Below the pieces are notes generated by a model, which was not told the DNA's origin, made no database searches, and saw only the letters and a list, made by a program, of their open reading frames with translations. A stretch of DNA of 64,000 bases from Diabrotica undecimpunctata (taxonomy: Eukaryota > Arthropoda > Insecta > Coleoptera > Chrysomelidae), in the NCBI RefSeq assembly GCF_040954645.1, contig NC_092805.1, forward strand, positions 19,308,741-19,372,740. The letters run 5' to 3'. The position numbers and the translations under genes are program-made. Shown here in pieces: positions 45,674 to 55,679 of this stretch; position 1 is the first letter of the stretch, and the number at the start of each line of letters is the position of its first letter.

Positions 45674-46380
45674 TTACAAGCACCAATCACAAGTTGATTG
45701 TTTTACCTTTGCTTCTTGACTATCCATTCCAGTGCATTCATCTGAAGGCCATTCCCTAGACCAGCTGCAGTAATATAGCTCATATTTTCCTCTTTCACTG
45801 CAGAGTATGCAATATCTTTCTTCCTCTGAATCGTTATCAGTGTCAGCATATTCCATATCTACTAACGAGTTAAAAGAGTAGTCAAATTTTATTTTTCTCT
45901 TAGTCGTTTTTCCTTTACCTTTATCCAGAGTAAATTTTCTATTTTTTTTGCTGAAAGTTAAAGTCTCTGCTTCTATTTTGTTTTCTAATTTTCTTCTGGT
46001 CTTTTCTATTTCTTTTCCTCTCTTTTGCTAATTTTGTAGCTTCCTTTTCTTCTAAAATCTTTACTACTGGTGTACTGAAAATAACGAGAGATGGTAATTT
46101 CTTTCTGGGTCGTTTTGCTCTCACTTTAGCAACAGTTAATTTAGGTAGACGTTTATTCAATATATAATTTGATACATGAAGGGATATTCAAGATACCTGA
46201 TGCAGATGAACCTGGCGTAGTTGGAATGGGAATATATAAAATTTCGTCAGATATTTGAACGACCTTGAGGTCCTGTTTCTTTTAAAAAAGATATCGGTGA
46301 CATTCCATGAATATCTGGCATTTCTCGTCGACCTCTACATTTTCCAAAGCAGAAGTAGTTGGAACTTTCGTTGAAATTGG
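45674..46380 (-). pseudogene. pogo/Jerky-like transposase, C-terminal tail with Cys-rich finger
   Basis: The minus strand gives MPDIHGMSPISF (46290-46330), a basic stretch RAKRPRKKLPSLVIFSTPVV with a following KERKRNRKDQKKIRKQ (45960-46120), and after a frame change ERYCILCSERGKYELYYCSW to STCDWCL (45674-45800). This layout, a phospho-tail then a C-x2-C...W..C..C...C-x2-C cluster, is typical of the 3' part of pogo/Jerky-like transposases of insects. The catalytic domain is missing. It is not joined to the other pogo-like gene at 17500. Confidence 0.6.
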
Positions 46381-46404
46381 TTTGTCTTTATTTGTTGTTA
46401 AATA

Positions 46405-47925
46405 TATCAGGCCTCAAAATCAAGTATATCAAACATCTGGCTATCAACAGGATATATGCCAGTGACTCTAAAACTACCTTGTATTTGCACTCTGCAGATC
46501 ACTTTACTGATAGTTATTTCTACACGTCTTATTAATTTGTGGAGAGTGTTATGTTCATTCATGGCTTCATATAATTTACATCTTAGGACGCTATCGTACG
46601 CTGACTTAAAGTCCACAAAGAGATGACACGTATCAATGGTCAATTCATTGATTTTTCCTAAGATTTGACGTAGCACAAAAATGTGGAAAAATCTTGTCCT
46701 ACCTGGCCTAAAACTACTTTGATATTCACCAAGGAGTTCTTTCACGTACTAACTTAAATGGCTGTATAGGGTGTTGGAGAATATTTTATATATTGCGTTC
46801 AGAAGAGTTATACTTCTATAATTTTTACATTCGAACAAATCTCCCTTTTCGTGCAGTAGACCTATGATTCCAGTACGCCATTCCTCTGGTATTTGTTCTT
46901 CTTTCCAGACTTTTACTATTATGCTGTAAATTTGGTGCAAAATGCTGTTACCACCATGTTTGATGAGCTCTACAGGGATACAGTCCACTCCTGGTGACTT
47001 TTTATTTTTGAGGCGTGTGATTGCATCTCCTACTTCCAATATTGAAGGAGGTTCTACGTAGGTAATATTTTTTGGTCTTTGGGGTTACACATAATTTTTC
47101 ACATCGGTACGAAGTAGTTTCTTGAAGTGCTTAACCCATTTGCTTTGTACTGCGTCACTGGTACTAACTATATGTCCATTTTTGTCCCTACACATCGTCA
47201 GCCGTAGTTTGAATTCTTTTCTTGTCTTATTTAGAATGTTATAGAACTTTCTAGTTTCATTTTTCCCCTTTAGTAATTGAAGCTCTTGCATAATCTGGTT
47301 TTCCAATGTCTGCTTTTTTCTGCGATGCATGCGTTTTTCCTCTTTCCTGAGTTCTTTGTACGTTTGCTTCTTATCCCGTGATCTTCTTTTTTGAATAAGT
47401 TTATGTGCATATTTTTTTCTTTTAGTTATATCTTTACATTCATCATTTAACCAACCGTTGCGTGAAGTGGGTTCTTCTGATTCTAGGACGTCATATGTCG
47501 CTTCCTTAACTGTTCTTCTATATATATCCCATTGCTTTCCAGCTCTTAAATTCTCATCTATTGTATTTTTATTTTTAAGGTTATTTTGATACCTTTTTAG
47601 TGTACGGGGCTCTTTCAAGAGTTTTAAATTGTAGCGAGTGCTTTTGCCATTTTCTTTTTTTTTTTCGTTTGAAATTCTTGCTCTTATATTTGCGCCTACT
47701 AAGAAGTAATTGAATTTACGTTCACTAAACAAATCCGTTCAAGTCATGGAATAAATTTTCTTTTTTCTCCCTTTCTCCATAAAAAGTAACCAACATATTT
47801 CGAGCACTCGGGTTCTACATTTAGTTAATCTTCCCATGTTTCCCTTTGAATGAAACTTTCTGACCCACCATGTCCTGACTCGATGCCCGGCGTCCGGCTG
47901 AATTTGGCAAATAAAAGTCATCTTT
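46405..47925 (-). pseudogene. RTE-like LINE, endonuclease end, linker and N-terminal reverse transcriptase
   Basis: From the right on the minus strand: FNYFLVGANIRARIS (47680-47720, end of endonuclease), then GWLNDECKDITKRKKYAHKL and a long basic linker in an open frame of 215 codons (47085-47732). Next come AITRLKNKKSPGVDCIPVEL (46960-47025), EEWRTGIIGLLHEKGD and NYRSITLLNAIYKIF (46770-46890). LGEYQSSFRPGRTRFFHIFV and CHLFVDFKSAYDSVL carry the first catalytic Asp (46560-46740). It ends in a derailed frame at 46407. The YADD half is missing. Stops separate the three frames. Confidence 0.85.
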
Positions 47926-48254
47926 TTTGATATTAATATTTCATTATTTCATACCTATTTCTAGGTTCTTGGATTTGAACTGCTTTCAACGTTTTTATTG
48001 TTATTTTGTTTTGTTAAAATTCATTAATATATTTTTAGTCATGGTTGATTATTTGGTTGCTCTTGTTTGGTTTGTTGTTTCAGTTTTGACTATTTCATCC
48101 ATGTTTACAAGAAAGAGCTTTTTGTCGTAACAATTTTTTGCTGTCATTTTTATAGTAATTTCTATATATATTTTAATTTTTATGTGTTTTTATACCACAG
48201 AGCTCTTTTAAGAGAATTTTTGTTTGTCTTCAATTATATTTGACATATATAAAC
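47926..48254. other. No recognisable feature
   Basis: T-rich spacer before the palindrome. Confidence 0.4.
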
Positions 48255-48388
48255 ATTAATTACTATTTAACTGGGAATAAGCCACAATTAAAGGTTAAAA
48301 TACGTTTATTGACGTTTCAATTTCCACTTCGGAAATCGTTCTCAAAATACAAACATTAGTAAATAAACAAATTTTGTTTATTTACAAT

Positions 48389-48426
<38 letters not shown>

Positions 48427-48547
48427 AAAATTTGTTTATTTACTAATGTTTGTATTTTGAGAACGATTTCCGAAGTGGAAATTGAAACGTCAATAAACGT
48501 ATTTTAACCTTTAATTGTGGCTTATTCCCAGTTAAATAGTAATTAAT
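48255..48547. repeat. Palindrome: 122-bp inverted arms around an A35 loop
   Basis: The arms 48255-48376 and 48426-48547 are reverse complements with no mismatch that I can find. The 49-nt loop is TTTATTTACAATGC followed by 35 A. The arm contains TTGACGTTTCAATTTCCACT and TCGGAAATCGTTCTCAAAAT, words found in insect interspersed repeats that resemble the terminal repeats of Penelope-like elements. It could be two copies inserted head to head through a poly(A) tail or a foldback element. Confidence 0.93.
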
Positions 48548-48764
48548 TTAAAATGCCACAAGAAAATAGCTTCAGAACAATATATATAAACATGTCAGTG
48601 GATTTTTTCAAAATTTAAAAGAAATAGATTTTTGTCTTTTTTTTTAAGAAATAAAAATATTTTTTGAACTAAACGATTGTACATTATTGACTATCTTTTA
48701 ATAAGTGACAAAAAACAAATAAGTAAAGATTTAACAGTACTCAACAAGTTCTGAATACTGACTG
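48548..48764. other. No recognisable feature
   Basis: Short AT-rich spacer. Confidence 0.4.
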
Positions 48765-49085
48765 AATAAGAAAAGAAGATCTGCGAAGAAAGACGAGTAT
48801 TGCTGATGTTGTGGAACTTAAAGCGGAACTAAAATGGAACTGGGCAGGCAATGTAGCGAGAATGCACGACTCACGATAGACGAGCAAACTTACAAATTTA
48901 TTGAAGGCCAAGAGCAGACAAACGTAGTAGAGGAAGATCACCTACACGTTGGGCTGACGAAATCAGACGTGTCACTAAAAATTTGCAACAAAGAGCACAA
49001 AATCGCAAATATTGGAGGAGTTTAAGGGAGGTCTATGTTCAGCAGTGGACGTGATAAATGAATGCTGGATGATGATGATAATGAC
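48765..49085 (+). pseudogene. RTE-like LINE 3' end with GAT tail
   Basis: The plus strand, across two or three frames, gives EDLRRKTSIADVVELKAELK, KWNWAGNVARMHDS and RWADEIRRVTKNLQQRAQNR, then KYWRSLREVYVQQWT at 49000-49045, the canonical C terminus of RTE-like elements. A GATGATGATGATAATG tail at 49067-49082 is the expected short-repeat 3' end. Confidence 0.87.
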
Positions 49086-49139
49086 TGTTTCTCCTGGCTT
49101 CATTTTCCGATTTATTTTATATAAACCTAATACTTTGGT

Positions 49140-49275
49140 TCAACTCACCTGTGGTCTCTCTCTTGGTCGACTACCTTTGTAAAGTCTCCAATGTTATATA
49201 GTGGAGTTGCAACTTTGTTAATTTCCTTTAGAAGTGTTGCCTGCGAAGCTCCATTTGAGTTTGGCAATTAAGTAT
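49140..49275 (-). pseudogene. RTE-like LINE C-terminal fragment
   Basis: The minus strand gives NCQTQMELRRQ / AKLKWSFAG- and STIQHWRLYKGS- and RERPQV-like words in mixed frames. It resembles LKWSFTGHTARQK and WRPYESKGPRGRPQ of the copy at 14003-15208, so it is probably the same family. Confidence 0.6.
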
Positions 49276-49279
49276 GGCT

Positions 49280-50330
49280 TCATTTAAGTTTGACAGTATG
49301 AAGGAACCGGAATTTGTATTTAATATAACAACAAGAGGTTTTAATATTGGTGCTCCCTTACGTTAATATTTATTTATTGAAACATTACATAAACCATTTT
49401 GTTTTATTGACATAGAAAAGGTAGTTTTTTTATTAAAAAACTATTCTTTTAACGCAATTTGACCATTTCATTAAAACTCAAATATCGTTAATACTCTTAC
49501 TAGTACAAACTTTTATGTTACTACACTATTAATTTATTGATTTTAGTTCGATAAAATACTAACTACAATATAAGAACTTCTCAGTATTTTCATGCTTGAG
49601 ATACTTTGAAAGCAACAAAGGCATCCACATTAACGAAACACATATTTCACAAGATTTATTACAATAAATATTAGGAAACTCTAGTTAATAATATCCAAAC
49701 TAACTTCTATGCGAATGCTCCAGTGATTTATAGGCGTGAAAAGAAGGAATGATACTGCAAATTGTTGCTATTACAGAAAATTATAAGTCAATAAATTATT
49801 AATCGGTTTTGAGAGAGTAGCTATGATAAAATAATATGCTGTATTAAGATTTTTACTTAATATGGATTAAAACTTAGAAGATAAGATAAGGAAAATTAAT
49901 GTAAAACAATGGAAGGGGTTAGAAGCAAAAGGGTACAAGTGACAAAAAAGAGAAATAGAGTTATTCAATGTTAAAGGTTTTGTTTTATTGTAAAATCCAG
50001 AGAGGTATTGCATTTTTCGTTTCTTCAGCAACTTATATGTTGCACTGTCATAAATTTTGTTCGCATGACATTTTTTTTAAAATTAAATGTTTTTTGTACA
50101 CTTGAGTGTACACGTCAATGCAAAAAGTGCATTAGTCACAAATAGGTTATTAGGAGATATTAAGGTTGGAAAGTTTATTTTTGATTTTGAAATATTACTG
50201 AAAATATTATGATCAAATTGTGTATTGAGATTTATTATTTTTGTAAAGGTTCTTTGATTTTCATGAATAAACAAAACATAAAGCATTGCTATGTTCTAAA
50301 AAAAAATTAAATATTTTGTGACTTTTTTTT
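49280..50330. other. No recognisable feature
   Basis: AT-rich spacer; nothing recognised. Confidence 0.45.
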
Positions 50331-50334
50331 CTCT

Positions 50335-50995
50335 AGTAATCCCCCCATTTTGTCAAATGCACAAGTCCCATCTACAAGACTATATCCAAAACTTGCACAT
50401 CTCTGTACGATTAGTGTTAACCCATTTATTAATTCTTAAAGTCATTTGCTGCTGGGGCAGCTTCATTTGCAGTATTTCTTTATGCAGCAAATCTATTGGT
50501 TTCTCTCACAAACAATGAGACAATCTCATTGTCTATGAAGTGTCCAAAGTAACTTATAAAAGATGCTTCCCGAAGTCTCTGGATTATATTTTCGGGTACA
50601 CCGATGTGGGCATCAAGAAAATCAAATTTCAATCCTTTGCCACAGGCTTCCACTTGGTCTGGGGTATAATATCGGCAAGAAGATGAGATTGTCAACATCA
50701 GATTCAGCTAATTCATCCTCACTTAGATCAGAGCTTTTTTCATCTGAGTAATCTTGATCTGCAATGGAGTAGTCGTCAGAATAGTCTTTTGCTTCAACAT
50801 CATACAAAATTTTCAACTCCCGAACAAATTCTTCTTTTTTAAGACCTCTTCTTTTCAGTTCTTGTTACAACTGAAATTTTCGCGAGAGCCATATGTGCTT
50901 TCTGTGGTTTTCCGGGTTTGACTCCGCGTTGAATAATTTTGGTTTTGATAAAAACCATTATTTTGACGACGTCTTGGCAAGGCCGCATTTGCCAT
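50335..50995 (-). pseudogene. piggyBac-like transposase, N-terminal part
   Basis: An ATG at 50995 starts MANAALPRRRQNNGFYQNQN. After a frame change, 50622-50816 gives the acidic DYSDDYSIADQDYSDEKSSD region, then 50480-50698 gives FDAHIGVPENI-like text and DNEIVSLFVRETNRFAA, matching the conserved ETNRYA motif at the start of the piggyBac core (ETNRYAEQ in the other copy). Below 50480 a KWVNTNRTEMCKF-like and WDLCI-like line is the next block. All three catalytic Asp are missing. It is a different family from 18858-21374. Confidence 0.7.
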
Positions 50996-50999
50996 TGTC

Positions 51000-51563
51000 A
51001 AGTCAGGTAGTAGCGCGATCTTGTTGGTGACTTAAACTGCTGGATCTTAAAGTTAACTTTTTTTAAGGTTTTTAAACATCGAACAAAACAAAAATAACAG
51101 GGAGATAAACGAATCAATGGAAATGAAAAAAATATCAACGCAATAAATAACAAAAAAGATACACAGAACGTAAATAAAATATATTTCAATCTGATTTTAA
51201 TAATAATAAATATAACACCATAAAAAACTCTTAAAGTCATAACATATCTTCACTTTACAATTTTTGAAAACACTAACGATACGCCCATATAAAAATAATT
51301 ATATACTAATGACAGTAAACTATGAGATATCAGATTATCAATTTTTACTTCAGTCAATTTATTAATGCCAGTGTCCTGTTTTACGTTTTGATAAGTTTTT
51401 ATATATTTTAAAATAACTTTTTGTTCCTAATCTTGTACATTTTAGAATCTTGACAAAGACAAGGGTTTCCTGCCGAAACGTTGATTTCAATGGGCAGTAA
51501 AATTTTGTTCCAAATTGAATAATACTTATTGAACGTAAACCCAAGAAATACTAATTTTATATG

Positions 51564-51598
<35 letters not shown>

Positions 51599-52130
51599 GA
51601 ATAGCGAGATATTAGGGTCACTATTTCTTAAATGAAACAATTTCTACAATAGGTCTGGTTACAGTTGTACGAGAACCGAGTTATCCGTGCAATATGAAAA
51701 TAAAATTCATTGTCAAAAGTGAAAGAACTTTGCGACAACCTTGGCTTGATTATTTTCTCGTTTAGACCATAAGCACCGGCATTTCAGTTGATCTGTTATA
51801 TAACCGATTAAACAACCTACATATCTTCAAGTGTTGTGTTTTGTTGTCTATCAGATTAATTATGGTGTTTGGTATTTTATTGTAACTCGCGAGCACACAA
51901 ACCGGTAAAAAGGAATGTAAAATAAATATATTATGGGTTTATTGCAATAGGGAATAACATATTAGATAAAATCGATTGTTTAAACGAACAAAATTAATAA
52001 ACCTTAGGTCTTATCATAAGTAATCTTGTAATTTCCTTTCTATTCGTGTTTGTATGCATAAAATAGAAATGTCTATCTTAATATACATATTTAATAAATT
52101 GTTTAAATATATAGATAATACATTAGTTCA
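51000..52130. other. Mostly featureless; possible Penelope terminal-repeat scrap at 51440-51500
   Basis: AT-rich. 51451-51490 (TTGACAAAGACAAGGGTTTC then CTGCCGAAACGTTGATTTC) resembles the end-repeat region of Penelope-like elements. A short AT array lies at 51562-51598. Otherwise nothing. Confidence 0.3.
51562..51598. repeat. (AT)n array, short and interrupted
   Basis: AT dinucleotides interrupted once by C. Confidence 0.9.
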
Positions 52131-52134
52131 ATAG

Positions 52135-52340
52135 ATGATATTCTCCTTCTTATTCAGCCTTAAGTAATCCAACTTTAGACATAGGCCTCCCCTAAATCAA
52201 TCCATTGTTTTCTCTTTTGCGCCACTTGCTTCCAGTTGTGTCTTCCGATCTTCTTAATGTCATCAGCCCATCTCGTTTGTGGTCTTCCTATGCTTCTCTT
52301 TCCTAACCATGGACTTCATTGTGGTATTTCGTGGTTCCAT
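52135..52340 (-). pseudogene. RTE-like LINE 3' end
   Basis: The minus strand gives WLGKRSIGRPQTRWADDIKK (about 52255-52315) and NWKQVAQKRKQWIDLGEAYV (about 52180-52240), the C-terminal arginine-rich and WxxxGEAYV motifs of RTE-like elements. Confidence 0.85.
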
Positions 52341-52584
52341 ATCCTTTAGATGAAATTTATAGACGAAAAATTAATTTTTTTTCTCAGTAAAAATGGAGGA
52401 ATATTTGGATTTACTTTTTTATGGCTTCTCCAGCAGGAGGGCGTTTTATTCTTTCGTACTGGAACATAAAGGGCACCAGATCAATACTCCTCCTTAGTCC
52501 GTTACCTTACGCAAGGATATAGTGACGTCATGATGTTTTTTTGACTGTGTTTGACCATTTAGCTCTATATTGAGCTTCGTGAGA

Positions 52585-52650
52585 TGCTTGCTTCGCGAGG
52601 TGACGTCTGCGTATCTTAGGTTAATAATTTTACACTCTCCCACTGCTATT
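52585..52650 (-). pseudogene. LINE palm scrap
   Basis: AVGECKIINLRYADVT, the NLRYADD motif with the second Asp changed to Val. Only about 20 residues are recognisable. Confidence 0.5.
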
Positions 52651-52706
52651 TCTCTATTCTAGTCATCAAAAACAAACTGTTTGCAGGATATGCTGACTAT
52701 ATATAT

Positions 52707-53067
52707 ACAGGGTGTCCCAGACTAATTTACCCACGATATATCTCTTAAACGAATAGAGATTTTCGAATGGGACAAAAAGTGATCTATTCTACTTGTAATA
52801 CACTTCAATATGGCAAAGAAAACATCATCCCCTAAATATTCATCTCTTAGTTAGAACCCCTAACTTAAATTTTTTAATGGCAACCTGTACATTTTTTATA
52901 GTTTTGGATGTGGTCTTCTATCGTCTATTCAATCGATTTTTTAAAAATAAAATGGGTTTGTAAGGTATCAAGAAAATATCAGTTTATTTTTTATTTTTGT
53001 TAAATTAACCAAGATAGCCTTAAAAAATAGAATAGAAAAGAAATATTATGCTTTATTATAGGACACC

Positions 53068-53071
<4 letters not shown>
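52707..53071. mobile_element. MITE-like ACAGGGTGTCC element
   Basis: A 365-bp block with 11-bp perfect inverted ends, ACAGGGTGTCC and GGACACCCTGT. No frame inside. Its left flank is ATATAT and its right flank is a long TA array, so it sits in or beside an AT microsatellite. It has the same end motif as the element at 38244-38755 but a different body. Confidence 0.7.

Positions 53072-53155
<84 letters not shown>
53072..53155. repeat. (AT)n array
   Basis: About 84 bp, the longest AT array in the window; begins at the end of the MITE-like element. Confidence 0.95.
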
Positions 53156-53159
<4 letters not shown>

Positions 53160-53215
53160 TATTCGTACTGCAATCATGTTTCCATACAGTTGTTTTAAGA
53201 GCAAAATCTAATGGT

Positions 53216-53787
53216 ATGGGACGCCCATTTCTCTGAGTATTTTCTACATTGTATCCCAATGTACGCAGTCGAATATACCCCAAATGATGAATATTTAACC
53301 ATTATAGGTCACTTTAACGCCCGTTTTGGCAATGATATAGTTCCAGGAATAAAACAGCGATATAATGAAAATATTAGAAATGAAAACGGAAACCTTCTGA
53401 AGGACCTTTGCAGCATAAACGAGATACGTATTAAAAATACATTTCTCCCACACAAAGAACAATACAAATACCCTATTAACAACAGTAGAGGACAAAGATC
53501 TATGATATACTATATTCTAAGAGCACTAACATCAGCAGAAATAGGAAGCAATCATAAATTGTTATTGTGCAAATTTCTAATGAAAACACATATTATGTGA
53601 TAACAAAACACCAGAATACACCACAAAGATAAAAGTCGAAAGCTCAGGATGACTCCACAAGATAACTATCCCAAAAAAGGATAACCGAAAAAAACAGAAA
53701 CACATATATCACAGAAAGTGATTGAGTCAAAGTAAGCTGGGCAAAATTAAGTCTCATATCTTAGCCTCGGCCAAGAAAGTTCTTGGT

Positions 53788-53790
<3 letters not shown>
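53216..53790 (+). pseudogene. RTE-like LINE, endonuclease C-terminal part
   Basis: Frame 53211-53600 gives VEYTPNDEYLTIIGHFNARF (the GDFNARV motif with Asp changed to His), PGIKQRYNENIRNENGNLLK, NTRGQRSM-like NNSRGQRSMIYYI and LTSAEIGSNHKLLLCKF (the SDH motif with Asp changed to Asn), after an internal deletion. The reading continues in other frames to 53790 with WAKLSL and KKVLGK, the start of the linker. Catalytic residues are therefore changed as well as truncated. Confidence 0.85.

Positions 53791-53834
<44 letters not shown>
53791..53834. repeat. (AT)n array
   Basis: About 44 bp, directly after the LINE fragment. Confidence 0.95.
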
Positions 53835-53840
<6 letters not shown>

Positions 53841-53929
53841 TGATTATTTCGACCAAAAAATAATTTATAAATAAGTTCGAATTATCGGGTAAAGTGGTCT
53901 GTAATGAAAATCTTTCGTTTTTTTAAATT

Positions 53930-53975
53930 ACTCAATATTTCGCCATTTATTTAACAGCTTCTTCAGGAGTAAACT
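53930..53975 (-). other. Possible Penelope terminal-repeat / ribozyme-like remnant
   Basis: The minus strand reads CTGAAGAAGCTG, then 14 bases, then GCGAAATATT. This recalls the CTGANGA...GAAA words of hammerhead ribozymes in Penelope terminal repeats, but the helices are not clear. Weak call. Confidence 0.2.
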
Positions 53976-54108
53976 AAAACAATTTGAACATTACAAAAAA
54001 TGGCGTACAAATACATTTTAAAACACTTACAGAATTTAAAAGATTTCGCAAATAAAAAATGACATTGAAGTATTTGAAATATTGAATGTCAAGATTAAAT
54101 TGTCTTAT

Positions 54109-54116
<8 letters not shown>

Positions 54117-54171
<55 letters not shown>
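54117..54171. repeat. (AT)n array
   Basis: About 55 bp of AT dinucleotides. Confidence 0.95.
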
Positions 54172-54174
<3 letters not shown>

Positions 54175-54344
54175 AATCGTGTCCAAGGTAAAGGACTCCA
54201 TGGTTTTGTACATAAGTGAAGGAAAAATGTAAAGCAAAAAAAAGCTTATCTAAAATACATTTCAACCTAAACACAAGAGGCATACCATAATTACAAGACA
54301 ATTAGAAACGAAACAAATGCACTAGTAAGAAAAATACCTATTAT

Positions 54345-54570
54345 CTGTGTAATGTACAGTGTATAAATGAATGGACACAAAATAGAAAAAAAGAATGGAA
54401 TAACCACATAAGCAGAATTGAGGAGACACGTGTCGTCAAATAGCAAGTCACCAATCGGCAGAAGAAGTATCGGATGACCGCGCAAAAGATGAAGTGACAT
54501 TCTTCCATGGAGGTATTAATCTTAAAATGAACAAGCAGAATTGCTTATAAAGAGGAAGAAGAAGAAGAAT
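54345..54570 (+). pseudogene. RTE-like LINE 3' end with GAA tail
   Basis: The plus strand gives QNRKKEWNNHISRIEETRVV and a frame-shifted SPIGRRSIGR-like line, then W.DILPWRY. The same set (KKRKQEWNEHISRMAEDRIV, GRSVGRPRKRW) is found in the minus copy at 58150-58400. It ends with GAGGAAGAAGAAGAAGAATG. Confidence 0.78.
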
Positions 54571-54785
54571 GCTTTAGAATATTTTACGAAGCATAGGTAA
54601 GTTTCCACATTAAATTCGCATGTTTTCTCGACAATTTGACGAACATTGAAGATTTGTTCAGGTGTTCCTCTTCCTGGGACAAACCTAGATTATTCTTTTA
54701 AAATTTGTGGTAACAGAAAAACTTTTAGCCTTTGATTAATAATAATAAGGAGCACTTTGCTTGCACGTGATGTTAAAGTCCCATA
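54570..54785 (-). pseudogene. LINE palm fragment
   Basis: The minus strand gives RFVPGRGTPEQIFNVRQIVE and FNVETYLCFVKYSKAF (first catalytic Asp changed to Lys). These are the GF..GRGTREQI and FVDYSKAFD blocks of an RTE-like element. Confidence 0.72.
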
Positions 54786-54839
54786 TTATATATTTATTAT
54801 TACATATTATATATTGTTCTGTTTCTATTTCATATCTCT

Positions 54840-55025
54840 TTACATATTGTGTTTATAACATATGTCTTGTTCCATGCCTTTTATTGTTTTAGCTGTTATT
54901 TGGTCTGATCCGCTTGATTTTCCTAGTTTCAGCCTTTTTATGCCAGTTGCTACGGAGCTTCTGATTCTTCCGCCTGAGCTTCTTCTTCCGACGATCTTGT
55001 CCTGTATTATGATGTATAAAAAGGT
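54840..55025 (-). pseudogene. LINE reverse-transcriptase start, scrap
   Basis: The frame ending at 54840 gives GIKRLKLGKSSGSDQITAKT, resembling the AI.RLKNGKSPGxDxI motif at the start of RTE-like palms. Short and degraded. Confidence 0.45.
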
Positions 55026-55029
55026 ATAT

Positions 55030-55290
55030 CTCTGCTGAAAGTAATTGATGAACATAAAATAAAAGTAGTAGTAAAGCTTTATAATGAAGTATGTAATACT
55101 GGAGTGATTCCCACAAATTATCTCAAGTCAACTTTGTTGCAAAAGCTAAAAAACACAATGCCAGGTAATGTTCAGAATATTGAATAATTAGTCTAATGAA
55201 CCACACTTTTAAGATTATCCTAAGAATACTTTCTAACAAATTAGCCGTAATTGCGAAGAAAATCTCGAAGAAACCCAATTTGCTTTTAAA
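55030..55290 (+). pseudogene. RTE-like LINE, early reverse-transcriptase fragment
   Basis: The plus strand gives LKVIDEHKIKVVVKLYNEVC, NTGVIPTNYLKSTLLQKLKN and, after stops, SLMNHTFKIILRILSNKLAV. These match the LxxLxNxIYxTGxIPxxWLKS and SLMSHTLKIxLxI blocks, the same ones seen at 63730-63930 in the intact copy. Confidence 0.75.
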
Positions 55291-55530
55291 ACGATTCAAT
55301 GTTGTTATTAATCGGATGACCAATATGACTTCTAAGTTTTGGCAATCGTTACGAATCGAATCATTTAGTGACTTCTTTTACTTTTTTACTTCTCATTTGA
55401 GGTCTGTATTTTGTTAGTTACTTTTCATGCAGTTTTTAATTTAATCCTGCTTAGTGTAAATATATAATTATCAGAAACGAATTGATCGAGAGTAGTGAAT
55501 CAATGTAAGGAACTACAATTTTGTGACGCT
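55291..55530. other. No recognisable feature
   Basis: AT-rich, nothing recognised. Confidence 0.35.
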
Positions 55531-55531
55531 A

Positions 55532-55642
55532 CCCGTGACGACGCCATCTTGTAGCGCCACTTCCGTTACTCGTGACGACGCTATCTTATGTCGCTAGTTC
55601 CGTTACTCGTAACGATGTCATCTTGTGGCGTTAGTTCCGTGA
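55532..55642. repeat. 37-bp minisatellite, three units
   Basis: Units at 55532-55568, 55569-55605 and 55606-55642, each of the form CTCGTGACGACG, ATCTT, GTCGCTAGTTCCGTTA. Each is exactly 37 bp with a few substitutions, markedly G/C-richer than the flanks. No frame of interest. Confidence 0.9.
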
Positions 55643-55679
55643 GGTTCGTCTCAGCATTTTACTGTAAAGACAAAAAAGT

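Noticed and set aside
48300..48376. A hammerhead ribozyme in the palindrome arm
   Set aside because: GAAACGTC is present on one strand but the CTGATGA half of the core is missing.
55532..55642. A CRISPR-like repeat array
   Set aside because: The units are head-to-tail with no unique spacers and no cas genes; it is a plain minisatellite in a eukaryotic setting.
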